Below, piece by piece: positions 30,854 to 40,281 of a stretch of 64,000 nucleotides of DNA (positions are counted from its first letter, which is position 1; every line of letters begins with the position of its first letter). Where the stretch lies: contig JARLHQ010000008.1 in assembly GCA_031292175.1 (NCBI GenBank), forward strand, positions 1 to 64,000, in the 5' to 3' direction. The translations under genes and the position numbers were made by a program. The DNA comes from Humidesulfovibrio sp. GTDB lineage: Bacteria; Desulfobacterota; Desulfovibrionia; Desulfovibrionales; Desulfovibrionaceae. The notes below the pieces were generated by a model. The model searched no databases. It was not told the DNA's origin and worked only from the letters and a program-made list of their open reading frames with translations.

Positions 30854-32320
30854 TCAACAGCTTTCTGGCGTTGCCTCAAGCTCCCCCGCCACAGCCCGGA
30901 ACTGCTCCAGCGCCGCCGCGAGGCTCTCGACAATCTCCGCCGCGATGACACCCGGCGCGGGCAGGTTGTCCAGGTCGTCCAGGCTCTCGTCCTTGAGCCA
31001 GAAGATGTCCATGTTGAGTTTGTCGCGGTTCACAAGCTCCTCATAGCCGAAGCGCTTGAAGCGCTCCGACTCCTGGCGCTGGGCGCGATTCCCCGTGCTA
31101 TAGCACGAGATGAAGTCGTCGAGGTCCGCCCGCGTGAGGGGGTTCTGGACAAGGGTGAAGTGCTTGTTCGTGCGCAGGTCGTAGATCCAGAGCTCTTTGG
31201 TCCAGGGCTCGGTCGCCGCCGGTTTGCGGTCGAAGAAGAGCACGTTGGCTTTTACGCCGGGCTTGTAGAAGATGCCCGAGGGCAGGCGCAACAGGGTGTG
31301 GAAGTCGCAGGCGTCCAGGAGTCGGCGCCGCAGCCCTTCGCCCGCGTTTCCGGCCTCGAAGAGCACGTTGTCAGGCAGGACCACCGCCGCCTTTCCGTCC
31401 TGCTTGAGGATGCTCATGATGTGCTGGAGGAAGTTGAGCTGCTTGTTCGAGGTGGTGTACTTGAAGTCCTCGCGCTCGTAGATTTCCCGCTCCGTGGCGA
31501 CACTCCCGTCCTCTCCCACCACCTTGTAGCTGGACTTCTTGCCGAAGGGCGGGTTCGTCAGCACCATGTCGAAGGACGTCGAGGGCTTCGCGGCGAGGGC
31601 GTCCCCCTGGGTCACGGGGCTTTCGCCGTTGCCGATGCCGTGCAGGTAGAGGTTCATTGCTGACAGGCGCACCACCTCGTCCACGATGTCCACGCCGGTC
31701 AGGGTGGCCTCGCGCAACTTCCTTTGCAGGTCGCGGTCCTGGGATTGCCCCTTCATGTACTCGTAGGCCGCCAGCAGGAAGCCGCCTGTGCCGCAGGCAG
31801 GGTCGCAGATGGTCTGTCCGATTTTCGGGCGCATGACTTCCACCATGGCCTGAATGACCGGGCGCGGCGTGAAGTACTGCCCTGCGCCGGACTTCACCTC
31901 GGCGGCGTTGCGCTCCAGCAGCCCCTCGTAAATGGACCCCTTCACGTCAACGCCGATGGCCAGCCAGTCCTGGTCGTTGATGAGGGACACGACGCGCTTG
32001 AGCTTGGCCGGGTCGGCGAGCTTGTTCTGCGCCTTGCGGAAGATGGTGCCGATGATGCCCTTTTCGAGGGCGAGGGCTTCCAGGGTGCGCCGGTAGTGCA
32101 CTTCCAGCTCGTCGCCGTCCTTGGACGCCAGCGTGCCCCAGCGCCATTTCTCAGGCACGGTGGAGCCTTCCCCAAGCAGGGCGACCCTCTCGGCGTCCAT
32201 CTTGAGGAAGAGCAGGTAGGTGATCTGCTCCACGTAATCGCCATATGAAATGCCCTGGTCGCGCAGGACGTGGGCGTAGTTCCAAACCTTGGCGACGAGT
32301 GCGGAGTGGTCGTTGCTCAT
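30854..32320 (-). CDS. hsdM: Type I restriction-modification DNA methyltransferase subunit M
   Basis: ICDPACGTGGFLLAAYEYM and LTNPPFGKKS (NPPF) motifs; full length 488 aa. Confidence 0.96.
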   Translation of the reverse strand: MSNDHSALVAKVWNYAHVLRDQGISYGDYVEQITYLLFLKMDAERVALLGEGSTVPEKWRWGTLASKDGDELEVHYRRTLEALALEKGIIGTIFRKAQNKLADPAKLKRVVSLINDQDWLAIGVDVKGSIYEGLLERNAAEVKSGAGQYFTPRPVIQAMVEVMRPKIGQTICDPACGTGGFLLAAYEYMKGQSQDRDLQRKLREATLTGVDIVDEVVRLSAMNLYLHGIGNGESPVTQGDALAAKPSTSFDMVLTNPPFGKKSSYKVVGEDGSVATEREIYEREDFKYTTSNKQLNFLQHIMSILKQDGKAAVVLPDNVLFEAGNAGEGLRRRLLDACDFHTLLRLPSGIFYKPGVKANVLFFDRKPAATEPWTKELWIYDLRTNKHFTLVQNPLTRADLDDFISCYSTGNRAQRQESERFKRFGYEELVNRDKLNMDIFWLKDESLDDLDNLPAPGVIAAEIVESLAAALEQFRAVAGELEATPESC

Positions 32321-32332
32321 TCTTTCTATCCT

Positions 32333-33760
32333 TTATGCGAGGGCTTCCCGCACCATGTCGCCGGTGAGGATGCCGCTCAGGCAAAAGAGGCGCTGGAGGC
32401 CGCTGGACCCCAAATCGACCTGCCGGGGGTCGCGCAGCTTCGCCTCCACCATGGCCACCAGGGCGTCGACCTGGATGAGGCAGACCTCGTTGACGTGGGT
32501 TTCCATCTTGATGGCGCGGATGGCCTCTTCGTAATCGTCCTTGAAGGTGCTGGAGACGAGGACGTAGTAAATGTTGCGGAGCGACCGGCGGCGCTTGAGC
32601 TCCCGGCTCTGCGTAGCGATGTACTCGCGGATGGTCCTGTCGTCGGTGCCCATGCTGTAGCCGTCCGTGCGCACCTTGGCATCCCAGATGACGGCGTAGG
32701 AGTTGTCCTCGTCGAGCGCGCGACCGTCCGGCACGCGGCCTTGCCCCTGGCCCAGGAGCAGCGTGTCGTACCCCAGGATGGTGAAGGCCGCATGGACGTG
32801 CTTTTCAAAGGCCCGCTCCAGGCTGGTCCCCGTGTTCTTGGCCGCAGTGGCCAGGGCGGGGTCGTTCACGGCCATGCGCGGCAGGATGGCGACGATGGGC
32901 GGCACGTAGCTGTCCGGCAGACGCTCCGGCGCGGGCTGGGGCGTGGTGGTCTTGGCCGACTCCACCTGAAGGGCCTTGGCCGGTTCTTGTCCCTTGGGTG
33001 CCTTGGCGGGCTCCACCGGGGCGGGCGCTTCGGATTTTGCGGCAAGCCCGTGTTTGAGCCAGAAGACGTGCTCGACCTCGTACAGGCCGAAAGGCTGCTT
33101 GCCGGTAGTAGTGAAGAGTTGCACCAGTTCCTCGTGGAGGTGCTTGAAGGCGAGATAGTTCTCGGCCAGATCCTCGCCGGGGCTCCACAGGTTGGCGTCG
33201 CCCAGAATGGTGACGCTGCTCTTGTAATACACGGGCCACACGTCCGGGGCCTGCACCTGCCAGAAGTAGGACAGGAAGAAGGGCACGCTGCCGGGGTTGA
33301 CGCAACGCGACTTGGGGTTGCCGAGTTCGACGATGCGCTCGTTTTGCCGCCGCACGAAGTCGGCGAATTCGGAAAGCTGGGCCTTGGCTGCGGCCTCGTC
33401 CTGCGGGGCGGCGATGGCCCGTTGCAGGGGCGGCACGAACTCCTCGACCGAAATTCCGTAGTTGGGCTCGCGGGTCCAATTGAAGAGCATGTTGAAGAAC
33501 ATCTGGCCGTTGAAGCCCCGGAAGCCCCAGCAGTTGTGCGATTTATTGATGCTGTCCACGCCGGATTTGAACTCGCCCAGCGGCGTTTCTCCGGCCAAAA
33601 AGCCCGCGAGGAGCGGCATCAGCTTGGACTTGATGACCTCGCGCCGCTCTGCGTCGAAGGTGATGTTCTCTTCCCAGCACTTCTTGCCGTCCGGGTTCTT
33701 GGCGGCGAGGTACTCCTGCATAAGCTGCACGGCGCGGTCTTTCTGTTCCTGGGTGAGCAT
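32333..33760 (-). CDS. FokI-like PD-(D/E)XK nuclease with N-terminal uncharacterised domain, encoded inside type I R-M operon
   Basis: VPDGRALDEDNSYAVIWDAKVRTDGYSMGTDDRTIREYI...NIYYVLVSSTFKDDYEEAIRAI parallels remembered FokI cleavage-domain motifs PDG...VIVDTKAYSGGYNLPIGQADEMQRYV...FLFVSGHFKGNYKAQL. Confidence 0.75.
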   Translation of the reverse strand: MLTQEQKDRAVQLMQEYLAAKNPDGKKCWEENITFDAERREVIKSKLMPLLAGFLAGETPLGEFKSGVDSINKSHNCWGFRGFNGQMFFNMLFNWTREPNYGISVEEFVPPLQRAIAAPQDEAAAKAQLSEFADFVRRQNERIVELGNPKSRCVNPGSVPFFLSYFWQVQAPDVWPVYYKSSVTILGDANLWSPGEDLAENYLAFKHLHEELVQLFTTTGKQPFGLYEVEHVFWLKHGLAAKSEAPAPVEPAKAPKGQEPAKALQVESAKTTTPQPAPERLPDSYVPPIVAILPRMAVNDPALATAAKNTGTSLERAFEKHVHAAFTILGYDTLLLGQGQGRVPDGRALDEDNSYAVIWDAKVRTDGYSMGTDDRTIREYIATQSRELKRRRSLRNIYYVLVSSTFKDDYEEAIRAIKMETHVNEVCLIQVDALVAMVEAKLRDPRQVDLGSSGLQRLFCLSGILTGDMVREALA

Positions 33761-33772
33761 GGGGCCTCCCGG

Positions 33773-35560
33773 TTATGCCTGGGTGAGGGCGGATGGTGCG
33801 ATGCCGAGGGCGCGGGCCAGGGCTTCGGCCTGTTCGGCGGTGATGGCGCGCTTGCCGGTCTCCATCTGGGACACGTAGGCCTGATTGATGCCTGCGCGGT
33901 CGGCGAGCTGGGCCTGCGAGAGCCCGGCGGCCTTGCGCACGGCGGCGAGACCCGGCACGGAAGAAGAGGCCACGGCGGCAGAAGGCGCGGCTGGTGACGA
34001 AGCGGACGGCTGCGCGGCAGCACGCGCCTTGCTGGGCTTGCTGGGCGTGCGCTGCGCTGCGCTCCTGGCCGGGCGCGCACTCTGCGCGGCACGCTCGGCG
34101 GCGATGCGCTTCAGCAACTCCTCGGCGGGCTCGTCGTTCGGGTCCTGGGGCACCAGCTTGCCGGAGAAGGCGGCCTTTAGGATGGACTGGCGAAGGCCCC
34201 CTGTGCTGGTGGCAACCTTGGCCAGCTCCTTTGCCATCACATCGGCGATGACCAACCGCCGTTCCAGGTCATCGACCAACTCGGCAAGTTCTTGAAGCGG
34301 GGGGAGCGGGACAGGGATACTTTGCACCAAATCTTTGTTGAGCGCAGGCTGGTTGCCGCCTTGGCCGCGCTTCCGATTCAGGTCATAACGGGACGCAAGG
34401 TAGTGGTAGATATACTCCGGTGGCACCGGCGTCTCGGAGACACGAATTGCCGCACTGTTCTGGCTATGGCAGGCAGGAATGTCCAAGATGGCGACTTGGC
34501 CGCGCGTCTTGCCCTCGCCAATCATGGCAATCAGAATTGTCCCCTTGGGGTGGAGCTTGATGGATGAGTTTTGGTAGCCCAACTCGCTAACGGTCTCCTT
34601 GGTCGCCTTGATACGGCAAAACGCGACCTCCCCGCTGCTTGCCCAAGGGATTCCACCATTCCAGTATGTGGACTCCTTTCGCGATGGGGTGGAGCCAATG
34701 AACACGTTGAAGAGCTGGCCGATGGAAGTCCACGCCCACCCCTGCGGCAACTCCGGCAGCCCCTCGGTGTTCGGCCCCTGCGGCTCCACGTAGCGGGACT
34801 TCCAGGCGTCGTCCGTGGGGCGCTTGCCCTTGGCGCGCAGCTTCTCCAGCTCGGCCTTTTCCCAGGCTGCGCGCCGGGCCTTGAGGATGCGCTTCAGCAG
34901 CGCCTCGCCGCTCTCCAGCGTGTCCGCGTTCCGCTCGCGCCAGGCGCGGGTCAACTCGCCCGTCACCGCCGCCTTGAGCACGGACTGCCGGTAACGCTTG
35001 AGCTGCGCCTGCGCGCGCCGCAGGTTCTCCTCGCCCTTGTCCAGGTCGGAGAAGAGTTCCTCGATGCGGGAGACGATGCGGGCCTGTTCGGCGGAGGGGG
35101 GCAAAGGGAAAGGATACGGGGCGACGGTGGATGGCTTGACCCGCATGAGAGAGCCGCCGACACCGGACACATTCTGGGCCAAAAAAATCTTCACGCAATC
35201 TTGGTTGAGAAAGAGCTTCAAATATGCGGCTTGGCAGGCTCCCGAAGGCGAAAACCGGATCCACTCCGTCGACGCAATGGTCGGGGGGGCATGGACTCCG
35301 ACCACCCAGGAACGGTTGATGCGCGGATTGATTTTGCACAGGAGCACGTCGCCGGGGTCAACCTGCTGCTTTGTCGAGCCGACCTCTTTGCCGTATACGA
35401 CCTCGGGGCTTCCGGTCTCGAAGCTCGGAACGCTGTAAAGAACAAAGCGCGTTTCTGGCTGTCTTGCAGGGTCAACGGTCGTCCCTCTGGCCGAGAGAAA
35501 TTCTCCCAGGGACGTGAGTACCCAGCTTTCCGGCAATGCAAATGCAGGGGTTGTCATCAC
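33773..35560 (-). CDS. hsdS: Type I restriction specificity subunit S fused to C-terminal Xre-type HTH
   Basis: Two TRD/coiled-coil repeats (LPPSAEQARIVSRIEELFSDLDKGEENLRRA; LPPLQELAELVDDLERRL), Ala/Pro/Ser linker, then LAAVRKAAGLSQAQLADRAGINQAYVSQMETGKRAITAEQAEALARAL. Confidence 0.9.
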   Translation of the reverse strand: MMTTPAFALPESWVLTSLGEFLSARGTTVDPARQPETRFVLYSVPSFETGSPEVVYGKEVGSTKQQVDPGDVLLCKINPRINRSWVVGVHAPPTIASTEWIRFSPSGACQAAYLKLFLNQDCVKIFLAQNVSGVGGSLMRVKPSTVAPYPFPLPPSAEQARIVSRIEELFSDLDKGEENLRRAQAQLKRYRQSVLKAAVTGELTRAWRERNADTLESGEALLKRILKARRAAWEKAELEKLRAKGKRPTDDAWKSRYVEPQGPNTEGLPELPQGWAWTSIGQLFNVFIGSTPSRKESTYWNGGIPWASSGEVAFCRIKATKETVSELGYQNSSIKLHPKGTILIAMIGEGKTRGQVAILDIPACHSQNSAAIRVSETPVPPEYIYHYLASRYDLNRKRGQGGNQPALNKDLVQSIPVPLPPLQELAELVDDLERRLVIADVMAKELAKVATSTGGLRQSILKAAFSGKLVPQDPNDEPAEELLKRIAAERAAQSARPARSAAQRTPSKPSKARAAAQPSASSPAAPSAAVASSSVPGLAAVRKAAGLSQAQLADRAGINQAYVSQMETGKRAITAEQAEALARALGIAPSALTQA

Positions 35561-38355
35561 GCCACCAGCGCCTCATTCAAGTCCGCCAGCAGCGTGTCCA
35601 GGTCCTGGCCGAAGAGCTTGCGCGCGGCGATGAGGCCGCCACGGTCGCTGAAGGACGGGAACTGCATGAAGTCGCGCGGGGCGATTTCCACGTTGGCGGC
35701 CAGGTGGTCGCGGATGAGCCGGAGCCAGTCCATCTGCTCGTCCGTGAACTCGCGCCCGGCCTTCTTCTGGCGGCCCACCCACAGGTTGAAGCGCTGCTCC
35801 ACCTTGGCGCTGAAAGGCTCCAGCACGTCGTCGTAGCCCAGCGTAAAGCGCACCAGGGAAATGATGTCCGTCAGCAGTTGATCGGCGGGCGCGCCGCGCA
35901 CCTTGCTCGCCTGCAAGCGCTTGTACGCCTGCCACACTGTCGCCGTGGTCAGGCGCTGCGGCGGGTCCGCCAGCCTGTGCGTCAGCTCCTTCACCGCGTC
36001 GTAGGTGAGGTGCCGCTTGCCGTAGGGCTGGCTGTAAAGGATTTGCAGGGCGGTCAACTCGTCCTTGTGGGCTTCCATGAATTCCTTGAAGCTGGTTATG
36101 CGCGCTTCCGACTGCTTGAGGTCGTAGCCCGCGCCGGTCACGATGTCCGTGGAGATGGCGTCGATGACGATGTCCGTCTTCTGCTTCAGATCCAGCAGGA
36201 GCTGACGCACCTTGGGGTCGTCGAAGGGCGCGCAGGCCGCGTCCTTGAGCTGCTCCGTTGCGGCGGCAAGCTGCGCCTCGGTGAGCGCCCCGGCCAGTGT
36301 GTCTGCGGACTGCCCCGTCGCCGCGATGGCCGCCTTTTCCACCTCGTCGGGGTCGATGGCGGTGAGCAGGCCGGAGGCCAGGCCGTGCAGGTCTGCCCCG
36401 CCGCTGGCCTGGGCCACGCGCTCGCGGTCCTCCTCGTCCAGCTTGCCTTCCAGCAGGGCCAGCCGCCCGGCCAGGCTCGAAAGGGCGTCGTCGTCCCGGC
36501 GGCCTGCGGCAATCTGCTCCAAAAGAGCCTGGAAAGAAAGGGTTCGTTTGCGCTCCAAGGGTTGCGACACGGTCTTGATGGTCTCGGTGACGCCCACGGC
36601 GTCCACCAGGATGAAGCGTGTCTTGGTGTGGGCGTCGGGCGTCACCTGGCGCAGGGTGGCCTCGTCGATGGAGCGCACGCCCCGGCCCTTCATCTGCTCG
36701 AAGTACCCGGCGGACTTCACGTCGCGCATGAAAAGCAGCACCTCAACGGGCTTGATGTCCGTGCCGGTGGCAACCATGTCCACGGTGACGGCGATGCGCG
36801 GCATGGGGTCCACGCGGAAGCCCTTGATGAGCGCCTTGGGGTCTTCGCTGGTGTTGCGGTAGGTGATTTTCTTGCAGAACTCGTTGCCCTCGCCGAACAC
36901 CTCGCGCACGATGTGCACGATTTCCTCGGCGTGGTTGTCGTCCTTGGCGAAAACGAGGGTCTTGGGCACCCACTCGCCGCTGCGCTCCGGGAAGAGTTCG
37001 GTAAACAGGTTGTCCTTGAAGCATTGGATGACCGTGCGGATCTGGTTGGGCACGGTGACGGAGCGGTCCAACTCCTGGGCCTGATACTCCAGGTTCTCGT
37101 CGAGTTCCCGGTAACGAATCTGGCGGGTGCGCTTGTCACGCACGGGCACGGTGTACTCGGCGGGGATTTCGCCGCCAGCCTCGGTGATTTGCGTGCGGAT
37201 GCGGAAGACCTCGTAGCCCACGTTGACGCCGTCCACCACGGAGCGCTCGTAGGGGTATTCCGCCACAAGGTTCCGATTAAAGAAGCCCAGGGTGTGCTTC
37301 GAGGGCGTGGCGGTGAGGCCGATGATGTGGGCGTCGAAATATTCCAGCACCTGCCGCCACAAGCCGTAGATGGAGCGGTGGCACTCGTCGGTGACGATGA
37401 TGTCGAAGGTCTCGATGGGGATGTCGGGGTTGTAGGCCACGGGCGGGATTTCACCCTCGTCAGTGGCCCAGGTCTCAAAGGCGGAAGTCTCCTCCAGCTC
37501 TTCATCCAGCTCCTCGCCCTTGAGCATGGAATAGAGGCGCTGGATGGTGGTGATGACCACCTTGGCGTCCCGGTCGATGCCGGTGCCGTGGAGGTGTTGC
37601 ACGTTGTAGGTGTCGGCGAAGCGGTTGGCCGTGCCTGGCGGGTGGTACTGCTGGTACTCGCGCAGGGTCTGGTCGCCCAGATTGTTGCGGTCCACCAGGA
37701 ACAGGATGCGCCGCGCCCCAGCGTGCTTGATGAGGCGGTAGCTGAAGGTGCAGGCGGTGAAGGTCTTGCCGGCACCGGTGGCCATCTGGATGAGGCCGCG
37801 CTGGTCGCCCCGCGCCAGGGAGCGCTCCAAGCCCTCCACGGCCTCGGTCTGGCAGTCGCGCAGGCCGGTGGCGTCGAGCGCTGGCATGGTGGTGAAGCGG
37901 GTGCGCATGGACTCGGGAGCTGCGGCCCAGGCGAGCAGCGTCTCGGGCCGGTGGAAGGCGAACACTCGGCGCGAACGCGGCTTGGGGTCGCGCATGTCCT
38001 TGAAGAACACTTCCTCGCCGTTGGACTCATAGTCGAAGATGAGCGTGTCGGACCAGCGTGCGAGGTGCTCCGGCAGTTTGGCCATGTAGCGGTCGGACTG
38101 TTCGGCAACGGCGCTCAAGGTCGTACCGGCCTTCTTGGCCTCGATGACGCCTGCGGCCTTGCCGCCGACAAAGAGCAGGTAGTCGCACGGGCCATTGGGC
38201 AAGGGGAATTCGCGCACGGCCACGCCGGGCCCGGCGTTGCGGTTGAAGCCGTCCTTGTTTTGAATATGCCACCCCGCCGCTACAAGCAGCGCGTCTATCT
38301 TCTTCCGGGCTTGTTGCTCGGGGGTGAGGGGCGTTTCGGGGGCGGTCATGTTCAC
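35557..38355 (-). CDS. hsdR: Type I restriction endonuclease subunit R (GTG start)
   Basis: GVIEAKKAGTT nuclease motif; MATGAGKTFTACTFSYRLIKH; DECHRSIYGLWR; LVDAVGVTETI. Confidence 0.96.
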   Translation of the reverse strand: MNMTAPETPLTPEQQARKKIDALLVAAGWHIQNKDGFNRNAGPGVAVREFPLPNGPCDYLLFVGGKAAGVIEAKKAGTTLSAVAEQSDRYMAKLPEHLARWSDTLIFDYESNGEEVFFKDMRDPKPRSRRVFAFHRPETLLAWAAAPESMRTRFTTMPALDATGLRDCQTEAVEGLERSLARGDQRGLIQMATGAGKTFTACTFSYRLIKHAGARRILFLVDRNNLGDQTLREYQQYHPPGTANRFADTYNVQHLHGTGIDRDAKVVITTIQRLYSMLKGEELDEELEETSAFETWATDEGEIPPVAYNPDIPIETFDIIVTDECHRSIYGLWRQVLEYFDAHIIGLTATPSKHTLGFFNRNLVAEYPYERSVVDGVNVGYEVFRIRTQITEAGGEIPAEYTVPVRDKRTRQIRYRELDENLEYQAQELDRSVTVPNQIRTVIQCFKDNLFTELFPERSGEWVPKTLVFAKDDNHAEEIVHIVREVFGEGNEFCKKITYRNTSEDPKALIKGFRVDPMPRIAVTVDMVATGTDIKPVEVLLFMRDVKSAGYFEQMKGRGVRSIDEATLRQVTPDAHTKTRFILVDAVGVTETIKTVSQPLERKRTLSFQALLEQIAAGRRDDDALSSLAGRLALLEGKLDEEDRERVAQASGGADLHGLASGLLTAIDPDEVEKAAIAATGQSADTLAGALTEAQLAAATEQLKDAACAPFDDPKVRQLLLDLKQKTDIVIDAISTDIVTGAGYDLKQSEARITSFKEFMEAHKDELTALQILYSQPYGKRHLTYDAVKELTHRLADPPQRLTTATVWQAYKRLQASKVRGAPADQLLTDIISLVRFTLGYDDVLEPFSAKVEQRFNLWVGRQKKAGREFTDEQMDWLRLIRDHLAANVEIAPRDFMQFPSFSDRGGLIAARKLFGQDLDTLLADLNEALVA

Positions 38356-38783
38356 TGTTCTCGAATATGTGGTATGAGATGCCGTGTACCCTGAAATTAA
38401 TCAAAACATCAAGGAGCACTACGCCTCGGTAATGCTACACGCCGTCTCCCTTAAGCTCTTGCTAAAAATTCGCGCATGGGCTTGACTTCAGGTCAAGGCA
38501 TAGCGCAACATTTAAGAAAGCCGTATTCCTTCCTTTTTTCGGGCTATCCCGGCCTGCCTTGAGCGGGGCGGTACCGACCAACATGTCTCGCCGCGTGCCG
38601 ACGGGTGCGCGGAACACCATGAATTGCTGTCCTGTGGCAGCCATCATTTCTGCCCTTGCGGCCAAGAGCGCGAAGCCCGTCACGACGGCGGAGCGCACAA
38701 TATCGAGGTCGGATCGTGAACCGGCCCTTTTAACACAAACGCGCAAGAGAGAGTCGGTACGGCTTGGCTCCGCGCGTTTTTTT

Positions 38784-38819
38784 CGTCCGTCAGTATTCCC
38801 AAAAGAATACTGACGGACG
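38784..38819. repeat. Perfect 15-bp inverted repeat
   Basis: CGTCCGTCAGTATTC-ccaaaa-GAATACTGACGGACG. Confidence 0.85.
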
Positions 38820-38940
38820 CTGAATTCCTCTTTCAAGCCTTGTCACTTAAGGCTTCCACATACATATGCGGACATTTCCGCGCTTCTCCTACCCCCTGGA
38901 GTTACGCTGCCACCACATTCGAACGCCGCCACGGAGCCTT

Positions 38941-39024
38941 TCCGCCTTGCGGCGGAGTGCCGGTTCACCGGCACTGGCTCAACTCGCATTGAACTTTCAA
39001 TGCCTCCTGGCTTTTTGGGGAGGC
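38941..39024. repeat. Three consecutive hairpins upstream of recombinase gene
   Basis: TCCGCC-ttgc-GGCGGA; AGTGCCGGT-tc-ACCGGCACT; TGCCTCC...GGAGGCA. Confidence 0.65.
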
Positions 39025-39069
39025 AGTCGGCGAGGGATGAATGGCGATAACCACAACAGGGAGTACATC

Positions 39070-40017
39070 ATGGCAGGCAAACAAGATCCCCTCCTTTACG
39101 CCCTGGGCAGGGCGCGACTCACAGGGAGCCGCAAGACCCAGTACAACCACCGCTTGGAGGCTCGCCGTTTCGTCATGACCCTGCGCGAGTTCGGCAACGG
39201 CGTGGCGAAGTGGGCAAACATCACGAACAAGCACGTCGCCGCCGTGGTGGCGCAGTGGCGGGCAGACGGGCTTTCGCTAGGAACCATCAAAAACAACCTA
39301 GCAGGCGTCCGGGCTGTCTGCATGACGTACGGCAACGAAGCCATCGCGTCATCGAATTCTGCCTTCGGGGTCGGGCGTCGCGCGTACATCACAAACGTGA
39401 ACCGCGCTGTTGCCGACGTCGAGTTTGAACGTGTTACGGGGCACCTGTGCGCTTCCGGAAATCCGCAGAGTGATCGTGTGGCGCTCATGCTCGGTTTTCA
39501 GCGCGAATTCGGGATGCGCCTCGAAGAAAGCATGAAGTTCAACCCGCTCCGTGACGTAGGTGGCAACCTGGTCCACATCCACGTGGGCACGAAAGGCGGT
39601 CGACCTCGCTGGCTTGTCATCCGCACTGCTGGACAGCGCGAGCTTCTTGATGCGGCAAAGACGAGCGGTTTCTACCGTGACCTTCGGCATGGAATTATTC
39701 CTGAGCGATGCCGCGAGGAACAATGGCGGGGTTTTGTGTACCGCACTGTGCGCCAAGCAAGCTTCGAAACCGGCGGCACTGGCCTGCGCATGCACGGCCT
39801 CCGGCACGCCTATGCGCACAAACGATACGAAGAGCTGACAGGCTTCCTGCCCCCGTGCCGTTACGACTCGCGCGAATCATATCACGCCGCCGCGATGAAA
39901 GCGGCGGGGCAGGATTGGCGTGAGCGCGACGAACTCGCGCGCTGCACAATTCGCGAGGAACTCGGACACTCGCCCGACCGGGTAGACATCGACGCACAGT
40001 ATCTTGGGAAACGCTGA
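39070..40017 (+). CDS. Tyrosine recombinase/integrase (integrase_1-like)
   Basis: FGMRLEESMKF, MHGLRHAYAHKRY, REELGHSPDRVDIDAQYLG: conserved R, HxxR, GH, Y. Confidence 0.85.
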   Translation: MAGKQDPLLYALGRARLTGSRKTQYNHRLEARRFVMTLREFGNGVAKWANITNKHVAAVVAQWRADGLSLGTIKNNLAGVRAVCMTYGNEAIASSNSAFGVGRRAYITNVNRAVADVEFERVTGHLCASGNPQSDRVALMLGFQREFGMRLEESMKFNPLRDVGGNLVHIHVGTKGGRPRWLVIRTAGQRELLDAAKTSGFYRDLRHGIIPERCREEQWRGFVYRTVRQASFETGGTGLRMHGLRHAYAHKRYEELTGFLPPCRYDSRESYHAAAMKAAGQDWRERDELARCTIREELGHSPDRVDIDAQYLGKR

Positions 40018-40036
40018 CAAGCACCGAACAAGAAGC

Positions 40037-40061
40037 CCCGCCAAAAGTGCGGGGCTTTGTC
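40037..40061 (+). terminator. Terminator after recombinase gene
   Basis: AGCCCCGC-caaaagt-GCGGGGCT followed by TTGTC. Confidence 0.7.
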
Positions 40062-40281
40062 GTGGGGGGTGCCTGGTGCGCCGGCGCGCGAAATATATCC
40101 CACATATTTACTTCCCTTCTTGGATCTCAGATCCACGGTGCCCCATGGTCAGAGGCATAACAGCCTCTCGACAGCCACCCCCACCACACACTCCCCCCAC
40201 ACACACTCCTCCCCCCATTACTCATCCCAATTCATGCGCCGCCCTGTCCTCGCCTGCCGGAAAGCGCCTGAACAGACGTAT

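Noticed and set aside
35536-38394. 952-aa + strand ORF antisense to hsdR
   Set aside because: GC-rich shadow ORF; His/Gly/Ala/Val-rich translation without recognisable motifs, while the minus frame encodes full HsdR.
38462-38836. 124-aa minus ORF upstream of hsdR
   Set aside because: Composition not convincingly coding; overlaps the 15-bp palindrome.
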